Positions 8,884 to 17,443 of a DNA stretch of 64,000 nt are shown here, one piece after another. The position numbers and the translations under genes are program-made. The stretch spans positions 3,100,001 through 3,164,000 of the forward strand of contig NZ_CP113517.1 in assembly GCF_024360925.2 (NCBI RefSeq), read 5' to 3'. The number at the start of each line of letters is the position of its first letter. Position 1 is the first letter of the stretch. Under the pieces are notes generated by a model, which was not told the origin of the DNA, did not search any database, and saw only the letters and a program-made list of their open reading frames with translations. This stretch comes from Methylomonas rapida (lineage in GTDB: Bacteria; Pseudomonadota; Gammaproteobacteria; Methylococcales; Methylomonadaceae).

Positions 8884-9530
8884 TACTCAGCCGCCGCTTG
8901 GGTTTTGATTTGGTTCCAGGCTTGGTCGCGCTCGGCGGCCAGCACTTTGAAACCGGTCAAGGCCGTAATGGCATCGATCCCGGGTTTGCCGTCGCTCAAC
9001 CAATGCTCGGCATTGTTAGCGTCCAGTTGGGCAATGGCGGCTTTGATGGCATCCATACGAGGATCGGCTTCGGTTTTTTCTTCGACGTTCGCTTGTTGTT
9101 CGCCTTCCGTGGCAGCGGTGCCATCCGCTACAGCGTCTGCGGCATCTGCCGCCGGGGCGGTTTCGCCCGTTTCAATGGCTTCATCATTTTCCGTTTCAGC
9201 TTCGGCCGCATTGGCCTCCGGGGAGGCGGTACCGGTATCGGTTCCTTCCGCCGCTGTCTCCCCAGTCGATCCCTCATCAGTTGCAAGGCTCTCGGGTGTG
9301 TTATTCGGGTCTTGTGCGGTTTCAATCGCGCCGGTTTGGGTGGCGGCGGCAACTTCGACCAACACGGTCGGCGAGTCGCTCACTTCCAAATAGGGGTCTT
9401 CTTGCAACGCCGCCAGGGTGGCATCATCAATCCCGTCCAGCTCGCGCCAGTTGCGGGTAAAACGCAGGCCGGCGCGGTCGCGTTTTTCCAGATCGGTGCG
9501 TAGGTTTACGCGGGCATATAATTTAGGCAT
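8883..9530 (-). CDS. Mu gp35-like (HI1506-related) virion protein
   Basis: I take the start at ATG 9530 (MPKLYARVNLRTDLEKRDRA), giving 215 aa; an upstream in-frame start at 9566 lacks support. The N-terminal 60 residues match the HI1506/Mu gp35 family. Residues about 70-155 are a low-complexity linker of A, E, T and G. The C-terminal part (DPRMDAIKAAIAQLDANNAE and on) resembles the small folded end domain seen in these proteins. It is encoded between capsid and DUF1320 connector genes. A role in head stability or decoration is likely but unproven. Confidence 0.7.
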   Translation of the reverse strand: MPKLYARVNLRTDLEKRDRAGLRFTRNWRELDGIDDATLAALQEDPYLEVSDSPTVLVEVAAATQTGAIETAQDPNNTPESLATDEGSTGETAAEGTDTGTASPEANAAEAETENDEAIETGETAPAADAADAVADGTAATEGEQQANVEEKTEADPRMDAIKAAIAQLDANNAEHWLSDGKPGIDAITALTGFKVLAAERDQAWNQIKTQAAAE

Positions 9531-9545
9531 CTCAATTCTCCATTG

Positions 9546-9623
9546 GATGTAGGCTGGGTTAAACAACGTGCAACCCAGCGTGATGGCTTTGTGCTGGGTT
9601 TCGCTTTGCTCTACCCAGCCTAC
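9546..9623. repeat. REP-like inverted repeat, GTAGGCTGGGT family
   Basis: The gap between capsid and gp35 genes starts with GTAGGCTGGGTTAAAC and ends with CTACCCAGCCTAC, two arms of a large interspersed palindrome, with a second GCTGGGTT copy between them. It is a different REP family from the GTTCCCACG and GTAGGAGCGACG types seen elsewhere in the window. Confidence 0.65.
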
Positions 9624-9635
9624 GTCGGATCATGA

Positions 9636-10532
9636 TTACGCAACCCAAGGGGTTACCAGCAAATCAACCTTTTTGTAGTTGATGTTGGTTTCGCCCGTCG
9701 CCAGACGATCACGCAACAACAGGTTTTCCGCCGCCACGCGGTTAGTCGGGCCGCAGACCAGCAAAGTCGGCACCGTGCCCAACTTGATGCCGCCATCGCC
9801 CACCTGGCTCAGCATGCGGTTATACAGGTCGGCAAAGTTGGTGGCGTCCAAGGTGGCCTTACTGCCGTAACAGCATTGCCAAAAGCCATAGGCCGCCGCA
9901 CCGCGCCACCGGCCGCCAAACGAAAACACGTCGTTTTCGAACACGTTGGTCGAGCTATTGCCATCGGTTTGCGATTCCAGCTTGGCCGGCACGCGTTCTT
10001 GCAGGATCAAGGCAGGCGCATTGGGCGCAAACAGGTACCACGGCGCACCGGCACCGGCCTGAATGTTGGACGTAGAGACCGGCGTGCCAGTACCGTCGGT
10101 GTTGGGATAAACCGGGTGATCCGTGTCAAAGAAAAACTGGTCGTCGTAACAGTTGGTAGACCAGCCGGCCAGCAGCGCGGAAAAGATGATCTCATCCATC
10201 AAGCGCGCGGCGGCTTCGCCGTGACCATAAGCCACGGTGGCGTAATGGCCGAAGTCGTCGTCTTCCACGTCGGTACGCTGCACATCGATGGTGGCCTCGT
10301 ACTTGTCATTGGTGACGGTGTAGGCTTTTTCTGCAATGGCTTTATGCAACCGCGCGCCGACCCATTTGCGGAAAGACGGCCATTTGGTCAACCAGGCATA
10401 GGTCGAGCTTTTGCTGGTGGACTTCATCAACCGGGCAATCATCTTCCAATTGCTCGGGGTATTGACCAGACCTTTATCGAAATTGGCCTGCAGCGTGGTT
10501 TTGAGTGCGTCGATTTGCGCTTGTGTCAGCAT
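9636..10532 (-). CDS. Major capsid protein (Mu gpT-like)
   Basis: 298 aa. The N-terminus MLTQAQIDALKTTLQANFDK, the block WPSFRKWVGARLHKAIAEKAY and the LLVCGPTNRVAAENLL segment are characteristic of the Mu major head subunit (gpT) family. It builds the icosahedral shell. It follows the protease/scaffold gene, as in Mu. Length is close to the family norm. Confidence 0.9.
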   Translation of the reverse strand: MLTQAQIDALKTTLQANFDKGLVNTPSNWKMIARLMKSTSKSSTYAWLTKWPSFRKWVGARLHKAIAEKAYTVTNDKYEATIDVQRTDVEDDDFGHYATVAYGHGEAAARLMDEIIFSALLAGWSTNCYDDQFFFDTDHPVYPNTDGTGTPVSTSNIQAGAGAPWYLFAPNAPALILQERVPAKLESQTDGNSSTNVFENDVFSFGGRWRGAAAYGFWQCCYGSKATLDATNFADLYNRMLSQVGDGGIKLGTVPTLLVCGPTNRVAAENLLLRDRLATGETNINYKKVDLLVTPWVA

Positions 10533-10568
10533 CGTGTGCTCCTAAAGTCAGGTAATCGGTGCCGGCGA

Positions 10569-11576
10569 TTAGCGGGCGTGTTTTTTCTGCGCGGCCAGGA
10601 ACTCTTCTTCCGTCACGCCCATTTTTTCCGCAATGGCCTTTTGCTCGGCGGTGAGCGCAGCGGTGCCGGTGGTGTGGCCGTCGCTGGCCTGGCGCTGGGT
10701 AATGGGCAGCGGGCCGCTGGTCTCCAAAAACTCGGTCAAGGCGGCCAAACTTTGTTTTTCCGCCCAAGGCTTCAGCGCCGGCGCCATGCGGCCATCGGTC
10801 AAGGCGGCGGTAATCAGGTCGGTTTTTTTCTGCGCTTCGGCCGCTGCATTGGCGTCGCTGATTTGCTTGTTCAGCGCGGCCAGTTCGGTGGTTAATGTGT
10901 CGCGCTCGGTTGTCAATGCCGCCAGCTGGGTTTTTAATGTGTCGCGCTCGGCAGTCAACGCCGCCAGCGAGGTTTCGGTTTGGGCATGCGTCACGCGCAG
11001 CGCGGCGAGTTCTTCTTCGGGTCTTGGCATGTCGGAGGTCTCCGGGTTGAGATTGGGTAAGGAAAAGCGTTTCGAAAGGGCGGCCATGCCGTCGTCATCG
11101 TCCAGGCCGTCCAGGCCATCAATGGCGGGGGTATTGGTGAGTGCGACGGAAATCACGTCGAGCACTTCACCTGTGGCGCTGTAGTAGTAAAAAACGGCGC
11201 TGATGTAGCGATACTCTTTGTCGGTGATGCGCTGCTGGGCGGTCGTGGTCCAATCCACACCCACAGCGTACAGGCCTTTGCCATCGCGCCACGCCATGTC
11301 GTGAAACCAACCGGCGGCAATCACCGGCTGACCGTTCCACTCGGAACGCAGGGATTGGTGTTCGTAATCGATCAGAGTGTCGTTTTTGCGGTCGCGCAGG
11401 CGTTGAATCACATTTGCGGCAATCTCGGCGTCCAACTGCCAGGCCTCGCAGTCTTCCGGACGACCATCGGCGGCGCGAAACGGACCGACCGGCAGCAAAT
11501 GCGCTTCGGTTGGCACGGTGCCGGCAGCGGCAATTTCAAACGCAAGGGATGCGACTTTGACAGCGGGTTTGGACAT
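10569..11576 (-). CDS. Prohead protease/scaffold (Mu gpI-like)
   Basis: 335 aa. The N-terminal half has Mu gpI blocks (AAGTVPTEAHLLPVGPFRAA, LIDYEHQSLRSEWNG with the likely catalytic His-Gln-Ser region, and ALTNTPAIDGLD). Residues about 185-270 form a coiled coil with repeated LAALTAERDTLKTQ units, as in the co-encoded scaffold (gpZ) of Mu, which is made from the 3' end of the gene. First gene of the leftward head/tail operon; a late-type palindrome lies 59 bp upstream of the ATG. Confidence 0.85.
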   Translation of the reverse strand: MSKPAVKVASLAFEIAAAGTVPTEAHLLPVGPFRAADGRPEDCEAWQLDAEIAANVIQRLRDRKNDTLIDYEHQSLRSEWNGQPVIAAGWFHDMAWRDGKGLYAVGVDWTTTAQQRITDKEYRYISAVFYYYSATGEVLDVISVALTNTPAIDGLDGLDDDDGMAALSKRFSLPNLNPETSDMPRPEEELAALRVTHAQTETSLAALTAERDTLKTQLAALTTERDTLTTELAALNKQISDANAAAEAQKKTDLITAALTDGRMAPALKPWAEKQSLAALTEFLETSGPLPITQRQASDGHTTGTAALTAEQKAIAEKMGVTEEEFLAAQKKHAR

Positions 11577-11634
11577 AGCGGCCTCAAAAAATCAGTTGAG
11601 GCGATTGTCCGGGTTTGAGGGGTGTTTGATCAGG

Positions 11635-11650
11635 CTGGAAATGTTTCCAG
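11635..11650 (-). promoter_or_regulatory. Late-operon palindrome, copy 2
   Basis: CTGGAAACATTTCCAG in the direction of the protease gene, 59 bp before its ATG. At least eight flanking bases on the downstream side are identical to copy 1. It sits between the Mor-like activator gene and the first head gene, which is where the late promoter should be. Confidence 0.6.
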
Positions 11651-11932
11651 GGGATACGTTCTAGTATACGATTGCGTATCGCGTGATAACGCGTTTGTAA
11701 CCGCGTTCAAAACCCGTTTAAAAGCCCGCAGACGCGTTTAAACAATTTTGGGCTAGGCAAGGATGGCGACCTGGTCGCGCGCGGCGCTTAAATCGCCTCA
11801 GATTCGTTTGGCCCCGTCTCGTGGGGCCATGCCGATCGATGCGCCGACGGGAGGTAAATGCGCCGGGTCGATTGCGGGTGTTTTGGTGGCTGGCTCACCG
11901 CCCGCTGGAGCCTTTGCCTCCGAGAGGCTTGT
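11651..11932. other. Intergenic region between mor-like and head genes
   Basis: About 280 bases without a convincing gene. It has an inverted repeat of GATACG and CGTATC (11653-11680), several spaced copies of GCGTTT-like words (about 11690-11740), and a hairpin TGGCCCC/GGGGCCA at 11809-11829. The hairpin lacks a following T run in either direction. In Mu the lysis and packaging genes would stand here; in this prophage they are found on the other strand at 23.7-32 kb. Confidence 0.5.
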
Positions 11933-12334
11933 TCATAAATCGAATATGCTCATATTCCAGTCGTCGGCTTCACGGCGGATATTTTGGATTTGCCTTGAGC
12001 ACAGGTTGTACATTCGCGCCTGCTGGGCGATGCTTTCTTTATGCATATTGGCGGTGATGGCGTGGTTACGGTGAACAGCCAACAGCTTGTTTGCCTTTGG
12101 GCAAGTAAAACGCCGGTTGGCGTCCAGGTGCGGTTGCAGGGTATGGGCCAGCCGCGCCAGCTCGTCATCGGTCAGCGATAACGCCGAGGATTTGTGCAGA
12201 GGAATATGGACATTGACGCCGCCATGGTCGCGCAGCCATTCCTGGGCGCGAACAAACCCGAGCGCGCGCACAATCGCCCGCAATACGGGCGGCAGGGTGG
12301 CTAACAGTTCGGGGGCGACGTCGGGGAAATCCAT
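11933..12334 (-). CDS. mor: Mor-type middle/late transcription activator
   Basis: The 133-aa product has the Mor family plan: an acidic/hydrophobic N-terminal dimerisation part (MDFPDVAPELLATLPPVLRA), VNVHIP, and a C-terminal helix-turn-helix (ESIAQQARMYNLCSRQIQNI). Mor and its paralogue C activate middle and late promoters of Mu by binding imperfect dyads upstream. It is the last gene of the leftward early operon and stands just before the head genes, so it is the best candidate for binding the CTGGAAACRTTTCCAG palindromes. Only one such protein is seen in the window; a separate C was not found. Confidence 0.8.
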   Translation of the reverse strand: MDFPDVAPELLATLPPVLRAIVRALGFVRAQEWLRDHGGVNVHIPLHKSSALSLTDDELARLAHTLQPHLDANRRFTCPKANKLLAVHRNHAITANMHKESIAQQARMYNLCSRQIQNIRREADDWNMSIFDL

Positions 12335-12336
12335 TT

Positions 12337-12789
12337 TTAGCGTGCCATCCAGGCTTTCAGGGCTTCGATAATGGCCTGGCGCTCTTCGGGCGTCAGGCTA
12401 TCCAGGTCGGGGACATTGTGGGCGGTTTGGCGGGCGCAAAAGGCCAGCAGCGCCGGGCGGCCGGCGTTGTTGACTTTGCCGGCCTGGCCTAGCTTGCCCC
12501 ATAGTTTAACGATCATGCCGATCTGCGGCGTGACTTTGTTGGGTTTGGCGGCCGCCGCCGGCTGGTAGGTTTTACGCCGTGGCCAGCCGCGCGCGGCGTA
12601 GTCGTCCAACACTGCCGCTAGCTGCGGCACATTGAGCGTACTGGCGCTGACGCGGCCGTTTTGACCGGTGGCGCCGTGGCGGGACAACAGTTGGCGATGC
12701 ATGTCGTCATCCCAGCCCGGCAGGTGTTTACCGGCCCAGCTGTTGGCGATGCCGACCAGTTGCCGATAGTGCTTTATGAGGTCGCTCAT
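12337..12789 (-). CDS. gemA: GemA-like regulatory protein (Mu gp16, DUF1018)
   Basis: 150 aa with the DUF1018 blocks HYRQLVGIANSWAGKHLPGW and RPRRKTYQPAAAAKPN-like middle, plus SLTPEERQAIIEALKAWM at the end. In Mu, GemA affects host DNA topology and expression of host genes. It overlaps the preceding small gene by 4 nt and is followed two bases later by the mor-like gene. Confidence 0.8.
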   Translation of the reverse strand: MSDLIKHYRQLVGIANSWAGKHLPGWDDDMHRQLLSRHGATGQNGRVSASTLNVPQLAAVLDDYAARGWPRRKTYQPAAAAKPNKVTPQIGMIVKLWGKLGQAGKVNNAGRPALLAFCARQTAHNVPDLDSLTPEERQAIIEALKAWMAR

Positions 12790-12965
12790 GACTGCGCGTC
12801 CTGCAGTTGCGCTACCAGCTCGTCCGCTTCATCCTCCGCCCTGGCGGCTGCCCGCATATCCTCGTTGTAGGCGGCGCGGCTGTCGGCATGCTGCGCGGCG
12901 TCGCGCAGGTGTTTGGCGCGTAGGCGCAGTTCTTGAATGCGTTCTTGGGTAGCTATGCGGTCCAT
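12786..12965 (-). CDS. Small charged early phage protein
   Basis: 59 aa, MDRIATQERIQELRLRAKHL and ending LVAQLQDAQS. It is predicted almost fully alpha-helical and coiled-coil like (repeated R/A/E/D heptads). The ATG shares a base with the Gam stop codon and its stop overlaps the gemA start (ATGA). I do not recognise a family. Tight coupling on both sides supports it as a real gene. Confidence 0.65.
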   Translation of the reverse strand: MDRIATQERIQELRLRAKHLRDAAQHADSRAAYNEDMRAAARAEDEADELVAQLQDAQS

Positions 12966-13474
12966 TACGCCACCTCCTGCTCGAACGGCACAACGGCAAA
13001 ATCTTCCACGCCGCTGTTGATGGTGATGCCGGCAATGCCTTGCACGGTTTTGGGGTCGGCCAGCATGGCTTCCTTGTTGGGTTCTTCCTTGGTGCGGATG
13101 AAACGCTCCAGCTTGAGCGCCTTCAGGGTTTCCAGCACCTTGTCCACCGCACGGATGCTGACACTGGGCGGCCGCTGACGCCAGCTGACTTCGCCGGTGA
13201 TCAGATTGGCGGTTTTGCCGCCGTCTTTGCACAGTTCGGCCCGGTTGGCTTCGCACCAGGTCTGAATACCGGTCACCAGGCTATCGACACGGCTTTTCAA
13301 GGCCTCGATCTGGTCTTTGCGGCTGGCGGTGATGGCGGCGATCTCGTCGTTCACTTCGGTTTCGATGCGGATCAATTCGCGCTGGGTGTCGCCCAACAAT
13401 TTGATAGCGATCTGGGTTTGTTCTTTGCTTTGACAGACAAAACTGGCTGCCGGGGCTTTGTGTTTCTTGGCCAT
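12965..13474 (-). CDS. gam: Gam-like host-nuclease inhibitor
   Basis: 169 aa from ATG 13474 (MAKKHKAPAASFVCQSKEQT). The long helical pair (residues about 15-75), the ITGEVSWRQRPPSVSIR block and the C-terminal INSGVEDFAVVPFEQEV match the Mu Gam family. Gam binds DNA ends like Ku and protects phage DNA from exonucleases such as RecBCD. It is preceded by a REP-like hairpin gap and an early gene of unknown function. Confidence 0.85.
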   Translation of the reverse strand: MAKKHKAPAASFVCQSKEQTQIAIKLLGDTQRELIRIETEVNDEIAAITASRKDQIEALKSRVDSLVTGIQTWCEANRAELCKDGGKTANLITGEVSWRQRPPSVSIRAVDKVLETLKALKLERFIRTKEEPNKEAMLADPKTVQGIAGITINSGVEDFAVVPFEQEVA

Positions 13475-13502
13475 GTTGGCTCCTATGGTTGGGGTTTTTC
13501 TC

Positions 13503-13525
13503 GTTCCCACGGTCCCCCGTGGGAA
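13503..13525. repeat. REP-like hairpin, GTTCCCACG family
   Basis: GTTCCCACGG and CCGTGGGAA arms in the gap between Gam and the next upstream gene. Same family as 4050-4125 and 6394-6417. Confidence 0.65.
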
Positions 13526-13550
13526 TGCATATCGGTCCAGAGTCGACACC

Positions 13551-14102
13551 CTACGAGGTATCCGGCGCTATGCCGCCTTTCCAGTTGGCAGGCGGCTTGC
13601 TCTTGGCCTTCTTCTGCGCGGTCGCCGCCAGTTCCGCCACCGACACCGGCGCGCCGCCGACATTGCTGCGGTTGCGTTGCTGCTCGATCTTGTCTTGCTC
13701 CAGCTTGGCCGCCGCCCGTTCGCCGCGACCGGCGATCATGCTCAGCAGATAGCCGTTGCTCTTCAGCGGCAGCACCAGCGATTCCGGCCGGTTGACGACC
13801 AGTTTCATCATTTCCGCTTCCCACATCGCCGCCGGCGCCGAGTAGACGATGCCGTTGCGCTTGACTTGCGCGGCCTTGATCTGCGGCACCAGCTCCTTGG
13901 TCAGCGCCAAGCGGCGGCTCCAGCGCAGCTCCTGCTTGGTGGGCTTGAACAGCTCCAGATACCGCAGCAGCGCCCCGACCAAACTGATCGGCAAGCCGCC
14001 CAGCAACTCGGTCCACTCGTTGCCGGCCACCATTTCCATGGCCTGGACGATGTCGACGTCCTTGCCGCAATACGGGCAGGGTATGGCGCAGGCATTACTC
14101 AC
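13551..14102 (-). CDS. Conserved early phage protein with CPYCG motif
   Basis: I place the start at GTG 14102, where GTGA overlaps the stop of the preceding membrane-protein gene; this gives 183 aa. The longer frame upstream would read antisense-like arginine-rich sequence and is not credible. Near the N-terminus is IPCPYCGKDVDIVQAM, a single Cys pair that could be half of a zinc site. The remainder is helical with a charged C-terminus ending KPPANWKGGIAPDTS. Function not recognised. Its place in the early operon between transposition genes and Gam fits an accessory of Mu-like replication. Confidence 0.6.
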   Translation of the reverse strand: MSNACAIPCPYCGKDVDIVQAMEMVAGNEWTELLGGLPISLVGALLRYLELFKPTKQELRWSRRLALTKELVPQIKAAQVKRNGIVYSAPAAMWEAEMMKLVVNRPESLVLPLKSNGYLLSMIAGRGERAAAKLEQDKIEQQRNRSNVGGAPVSVAELAATAQKKAKSKPPANWKGGIAPDTS

Positions 14103-14335
14103 CGTGCACACTCCAGCACGACGGCGGCCGGCCACTGCCACCACATCAGCGCGCAGACCACGCCCAGCCCGACGGCGGCAATCCAGCCGGACCATTTGTC
14201 TGATTTGGCATAGGTCATTTGCGCATGCAGCCAGGCGGCGTAGGCTCGCTCGGCGTCGATGATGCGGAGCAGATAGCCGGCGTAACCGCCTTCCGGCTGG
14301 TGGGTAACGGTGTATTGAGGCTTCGGTTCTGTCAT
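14099..14335 (-). CDS. Small early membrane protein
   Basis: 78 aa. A polar N-terminal part (MTEPKPQYTVTHQPEGGYAG) is followed by one clear membrane segment (IAAVGLGVVCALMWWQWPAAVVL). The stop overlaps the next gene's GTG start. No family recognised; early-operon membrane proteins of this size are sometimes exclusion or host-takeover proteins, which is only a guess here. Confidence 0.55.
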   Translation of the reverse strand: MTEPKPQYTVTHQPEGGYAGYLLRIIDAERAYAAWLHAQMTYAKSDKWSGWIAAVGLGVVCALMWWQWPAAVVLECAR

Positions 14336-14360
14336 GACTCACTCCTATTCAGTTGCAGGG

Positions 14361-14561
14361 TTAATGCACGCGGCGGCCAACGCTTTGCACATTGACGGCG
14401 CGCTCCACGCCATGCGCGGCCAGGTATTGGTTTAAGGTATCCACCAGAAAACAGCCCATGCTGTGCGCGACGGTTTTGTCATCCGATGGGTGGCGCATGT
14501 CGTGGGCTTTGATGACCACGCCTTTTTCGTTGTCTTCGATGCTGATTAAAAATGTGCTCAT
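14361..14561 (-). CDS. Small early phage protein
   Basis: 66 aa from ATG 14561 (MSTFLISIEDNEKGVVIKAH). A longer in-frame start at 14594 would overlap the transposition-activator gene by 31 bases and is less likely. Sequence suggests a small alpha/beta protein with no signal or membrane segment. Function unknown; it lies 2 bases after the MuB-like gene. Confidence 0.6.
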   Translation of the reverse strand: MSTFLISIEDNEKGVVIKAHDMRHPSDDKTVAHSMGCFLVDTLNQYLAAHGVERAVNVQSVGRRVH

Positions 14562-14563
14562 CG

Positions 14564-15541
14564 CTATTTCTCCAGCGCCAACGGCTTCAAACACAAGGCC
14601 TTTTGCACCACCGCATCCACCAACGCCGCGCTCAATTCGCGACCTGACCGGGCTTGCTTGATGGCCGGTACGATGGCCTCCATCAACATGCGGGCGCTGC
14701 CCTGGCTGTAGGCATACAGCCGTGCAGCGACATCATCGGCAATCTCGTCATCGGCAAAGGCCGATTCGGTCAGCGCACGGGCGTCGTCGGCGCTGATGCG
14801 TTCGATAGTTTCCCGCCAATAGCCGATACGGCTCCTGATTTGGTCGAAGTTCTGATTTTTGCTGCGGACGATGCCGCTCAGGTGTTCGGTACCCACCAAA
14901 CAAATGCCAATCCCGGCCATGTCGCGCAAACGGCGCAAGGTGTTGAGCACGTGCGGTGTTAAGGTTTCCGCTTCGTCTACGATCAACAGGCTGTCGGTGT
15001 CCTTCAGTTCATCGACGATGCCGCGAAACTTGTCATCGATGCTGCCCTTGTCAAAACCCACCACCATGCGCGCCAACAGCTTGACCAAACTTTGCACGGT
15101 CATGGTCGGCGTGGCCTCGATCAAATAAGTGTTCGGGGTGTTGCGCAGGTAATGCTTGGCGGCAAAGGTCTTGCCGGTGCCGACATACGCGCTCAATACC
15201 GAGAAGTTCTTGTAGCGCCGCGCCATCTGAAACGCCGACATCGCCACCCGGTACACGCCGGTTTCCACCGCTACTACGCTATCGGCGGCTTGGTCTTCCG
15301 CGTGTTTCATGGCGTTGCTAATCTTCAGCAACAGCACGCCTGGCGCGGTGGCGTAGGTGCCGCCTAAAATCTGACTGAGGCTGCTGGAGGATATGCGAGC
15401 CAAGCGCGCTAGCGCCGCCTGCTTGTAGTTGGTTTCCGCCATCCAGGCTTTGATCTCGCCGATCTGCTTGATGTCATCCGGGCTGTAATGCGCCGGGTAC
15501 AGAGACACGACGTTGTCTTGTGTTTGTTTTTCCGCGTTCAC
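14564..15541 (-). CDS. MuB-type AAA+ ATPase, transposition target-DNA activator
   Basis: I choose GTG 15541 as the start because AAGGAG lies six bases upstream; the product is then 325 aa. It has an N-terminal helix-turn-helix (YKQAALARLARISSSSLSQI), Walker A GTGKT at residues 121-125 and Walker B LLIVDE around 185-190, then the usual helical C-terminal domain. MuB polymers coat target DNA and stimulate the transposase. The gene directly follows the transposase gene. Confidence 0.9.
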   Translation of the reverse strand: MNAEKQTQDNVVSLYPAHYSPDDIKQIGEIKAWMAETNYKQAALARLARISSSSLSQILGGTYATAPGVLLLKISNAMKHAEDQAADSVVAVETGVYRVAMSAFQMARRYKNFSVLSAYVGTGKTFAAKHYLRNTPNTYLIEATPTMTVQSLVKLLARMVVGFDKGSIDDKFRGIVDELKDTDSLLIVDEAETLTPHVLNTLRRLRDMAGIGICLVGTEHLSGIVRSKNQNFDQIRSRIGYWRETIERISADDARALTESAFADDEIADDVAARLYAYSQGSARMLMEAIVPAIKQARSGRELSAALVDAVVQKALCLKPLALEK

Positions 15542-15551
15542 GGGCTTCTCC

Positions 15552-17243
15552 TTACTCAAATCCAAAGTTGTCGAAATCGATGTCGATCTCGGGTGTAGGT
15601 AATACGGGGGTACTGCTGTTGCCGATCAGGGTTAAGGCGTCATCGGCGACGCTGTGGGCATCGATGGTGATTCCGGCCTGCCGTTTCAATTCATCCAGCT
15701 TGCGTTGAGCGCGTTGTTGTTGATGTTCCTGGCGCTCCATGCGTTTTTTCTCCAACCGGTTAGGTGCGACAGCATCAATGGCGGTGATCAGGTTGGCGTT
15801 ACAAATCCAGCGCCCATCCAGGTCGCGTATCACGCCCACGCTGTAATCCATCAAGTCGTACTCCAAAACCACCTCTTTGTGGTTATAGGCGTGTAAGTCC
15901 GGGTGGCCGTATTCCACTTGTTTATGCTTGACGCTGGCCCGGCGCACCGTCAAAGTGACCGCTTGGCGTTTCATCTCCAGCAAATCCGCTTGCGGTGGCA
16001 AGGGTGATAAACCACCCCACAAAGCCGCCTTGGTTTTGGTTTTTTCTTCCGGGTGTTGACGTTGGTGATAACGTTCCAGCCAAGCATTAAAGGCAATGGC
16101 AAACTCTTGAGGCGTGGGCGGATTGATTTTGCCCTCCTTAAAATCCTTTTCCGCTCGATTGCGGGTTTCGGCGCGGGCCTCGTCATTCATGTCATCGCCG
16201 CAGTAAAACGCCGGTTTCCAGGTTTTCAGAAAGTCGCGCTTGACCTCAACAAAAAAACGTTCTATCCAGCCCTTGCCGTGCGGATTGCCGGGGATGGCGT
16301 GAATCACCTCAATGTTGTGTCGCACGTAAAATCCCGTGACGGCATCGCTCATCAACTTATTTTTATGACCGGAACCGTTGTCCACATACAGCATCAAGGG
16401 CACATGGTTCCAGCGGGCGAAGGTTTCCGCCCACAGGTTCTGTACGGCAGTGGTGCCCTCGTGTTCATCCATGCGCCAACCCGGTATAAAGCGACTGCGC
16501 AAGTCCATACAGATGGTCAGCTCTGGTCTCCACATCAACTTGCCGGATACCGGATTGAACAAAAAGATATCCGCCATATAACCATCGGCCACATACACGT
16601 CACCAGCTTGGCAGCGGTCGGTACAGCGGCGGATGTATTGCTTTTCGGTCAGGCGATACAATCGCTTGCCGATCCGCGCTGGGCTGTAGCGACCCAGCAT
16701 GGCGGGCACGCCGTTTAGGTAGTTGCGCACTTGGTCATACGTCACTGCAAATCCCTCCACTTCGGTTAATAAACGCCAGACCACCGCTATTTCGGTATTG
16801 CCCGGCTGGTTGTAATACTCCAAGGCTGGCCCCCACCAAGCCGGTTGCTCTTTCAATACCCGGCCCTTATGACCTTCTAACAACTCAACTTTGCCGCCAC
16901 CTTCCCGCACGGTTTTAACCCACTCGGCAATCGGGCTTTTGCTGGGTGCCAGGCGGCCGTTTTTGGCGGCGGTTTTCATGACGGCTTGGTAATAGGGTTG
17001 CAAACGACCGGTAGCCGCCTGATTCAGCAGGGTTTCAATGGCCTTGCGTTCGCTAAAACCTTCTTTGGTCATGTCAATCACCTTGCAAGCAATATCCAAC
17101 CGGGCCATAGCCACTGCCCGCTGCTGCTCGCTGGCTTCGGAAAACGGGTCGCGCTGGCGTAGCGCGATGACCTGGGCGGTGGGGCGAACGGCAAGGCTGT
17201 TATTGTCCATCCGTTGTACTAATTGATTGCTGTTGCGGCGCAT
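15552..17243 (-). CDS. Mu A-type DDE transposase
   Basis: 563 aa. The catalytic core shows Asp220 (VYVADGYMADIF), Asp288 (LYVDNGSGHKN) and Glu328 (GKGWIERFF). Residues about 40-200 hold end-binding helical domains, and the C-terminal part is the beta-barrel plus activator-contacting tail. The enzyme cuts phage ends and joins them to target DNA both for integration and replication. Length is somewhat shorter than Mu A (663 aa), mainly at the N-terminus, where no enhancer-binding domain is evident. The start overlaps the preceding small gene by 25 bases. Confidence 0.9.
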   Translation of the reverse strand: MRRNSNQLVQRMDNNSLAVRPTAQVIALRQRDPFSEASEQQRAVAMARLDIACKVIDMTKEGFSERKAIETLLNQAATGRLQPYYQAVMKTAAKNGRLAPSKSPIAEWVKTVREGGGKVELLEGHKGRVLKEQPAWWGPALEYYNQPGNTEIAVVWRLLTEVEGFAVTYDQVRNYLNGVPAMLGRYSPARIGKRLYRLTEKQYIRRCTDRCQAGDVYVADGYMADIFLFNPVSGKLMWRPELTICMDLRSRFIPGWRMDEHEGTTAVQNLWAETFARWNHVPLMLYVDNGSGHKNKLMSDAVTGFYVRHNIEVIHAIPGNPHGKGWIERFFVEVKRDFLKTWKPAFYCGDDMNDEARAETRNRAEKDFKEGKINPPTPQEFAIAFNAWLERYHQRQHPEEKTKTKAALWGGLSPLPPQADLLEMKRQAVTLTVRRASVKHKQVEYGHPDLHAYNHKEVVLEYDLMDYSVGVIRDLDGRWICNANLITAIDAVAPNRLEKKRMERQEHQQQRAQRKLDELKRQAGITIDAHSVADDALTLIGNSSTPVLPTPEIDIDFDNFGFE

Positions 17244-17431
17244 CGCACACTCTCCAATACCTCTTGGATAATCCGTTTTGACACACGGTGCCGGACCAAA
17301 GCGTTTTCGCGAGCTGCCTGACCTGTTAATGCTCTCGACGGTTCAAGCTTGTAATACCGAGGAGGATCGACTAACCGATCAATTTCGTAGTCACCAAATG
17401 GGGTTTCTATCAGCTCTAACAACTGAGTCAT
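17219..17431 (-). CDS. Small early phage protein
   Basis: 70 aa, MTQLLELIETPFGDYEIDRL, ending with a basic helix (VRHRVSKRIIQEVLESVRCA). It lies 12 bases after the DUF3102-like gene and overlaps the transposase start. No family recognised. Conservation of reading frame inside a tight operon is the main support. Confidence 0.55.
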   Translation of the reverse strand: MTQLLELIETPFGDYEIDRLVDPPRYYKLEPSRALTGQAARENALVRHRVSKRIIQEVLESVRCAATAIN

Positions 17432-17443
17432 GGCCTATTCCCT

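Noticed and set aside
11809..11829. Rho-independent terminator after the mor-like gene
   Set aside because: The GGCCCC/GGGGCC hairpin is not followed by a T run in either direction.
13551..14342. A 263-residue version of the CPYCG protein
   Set aside because: The extra N-terminal part is arginine-rich shadow of the membrane-protein gene; GTG 14102 with GTGA overlap is a better start.
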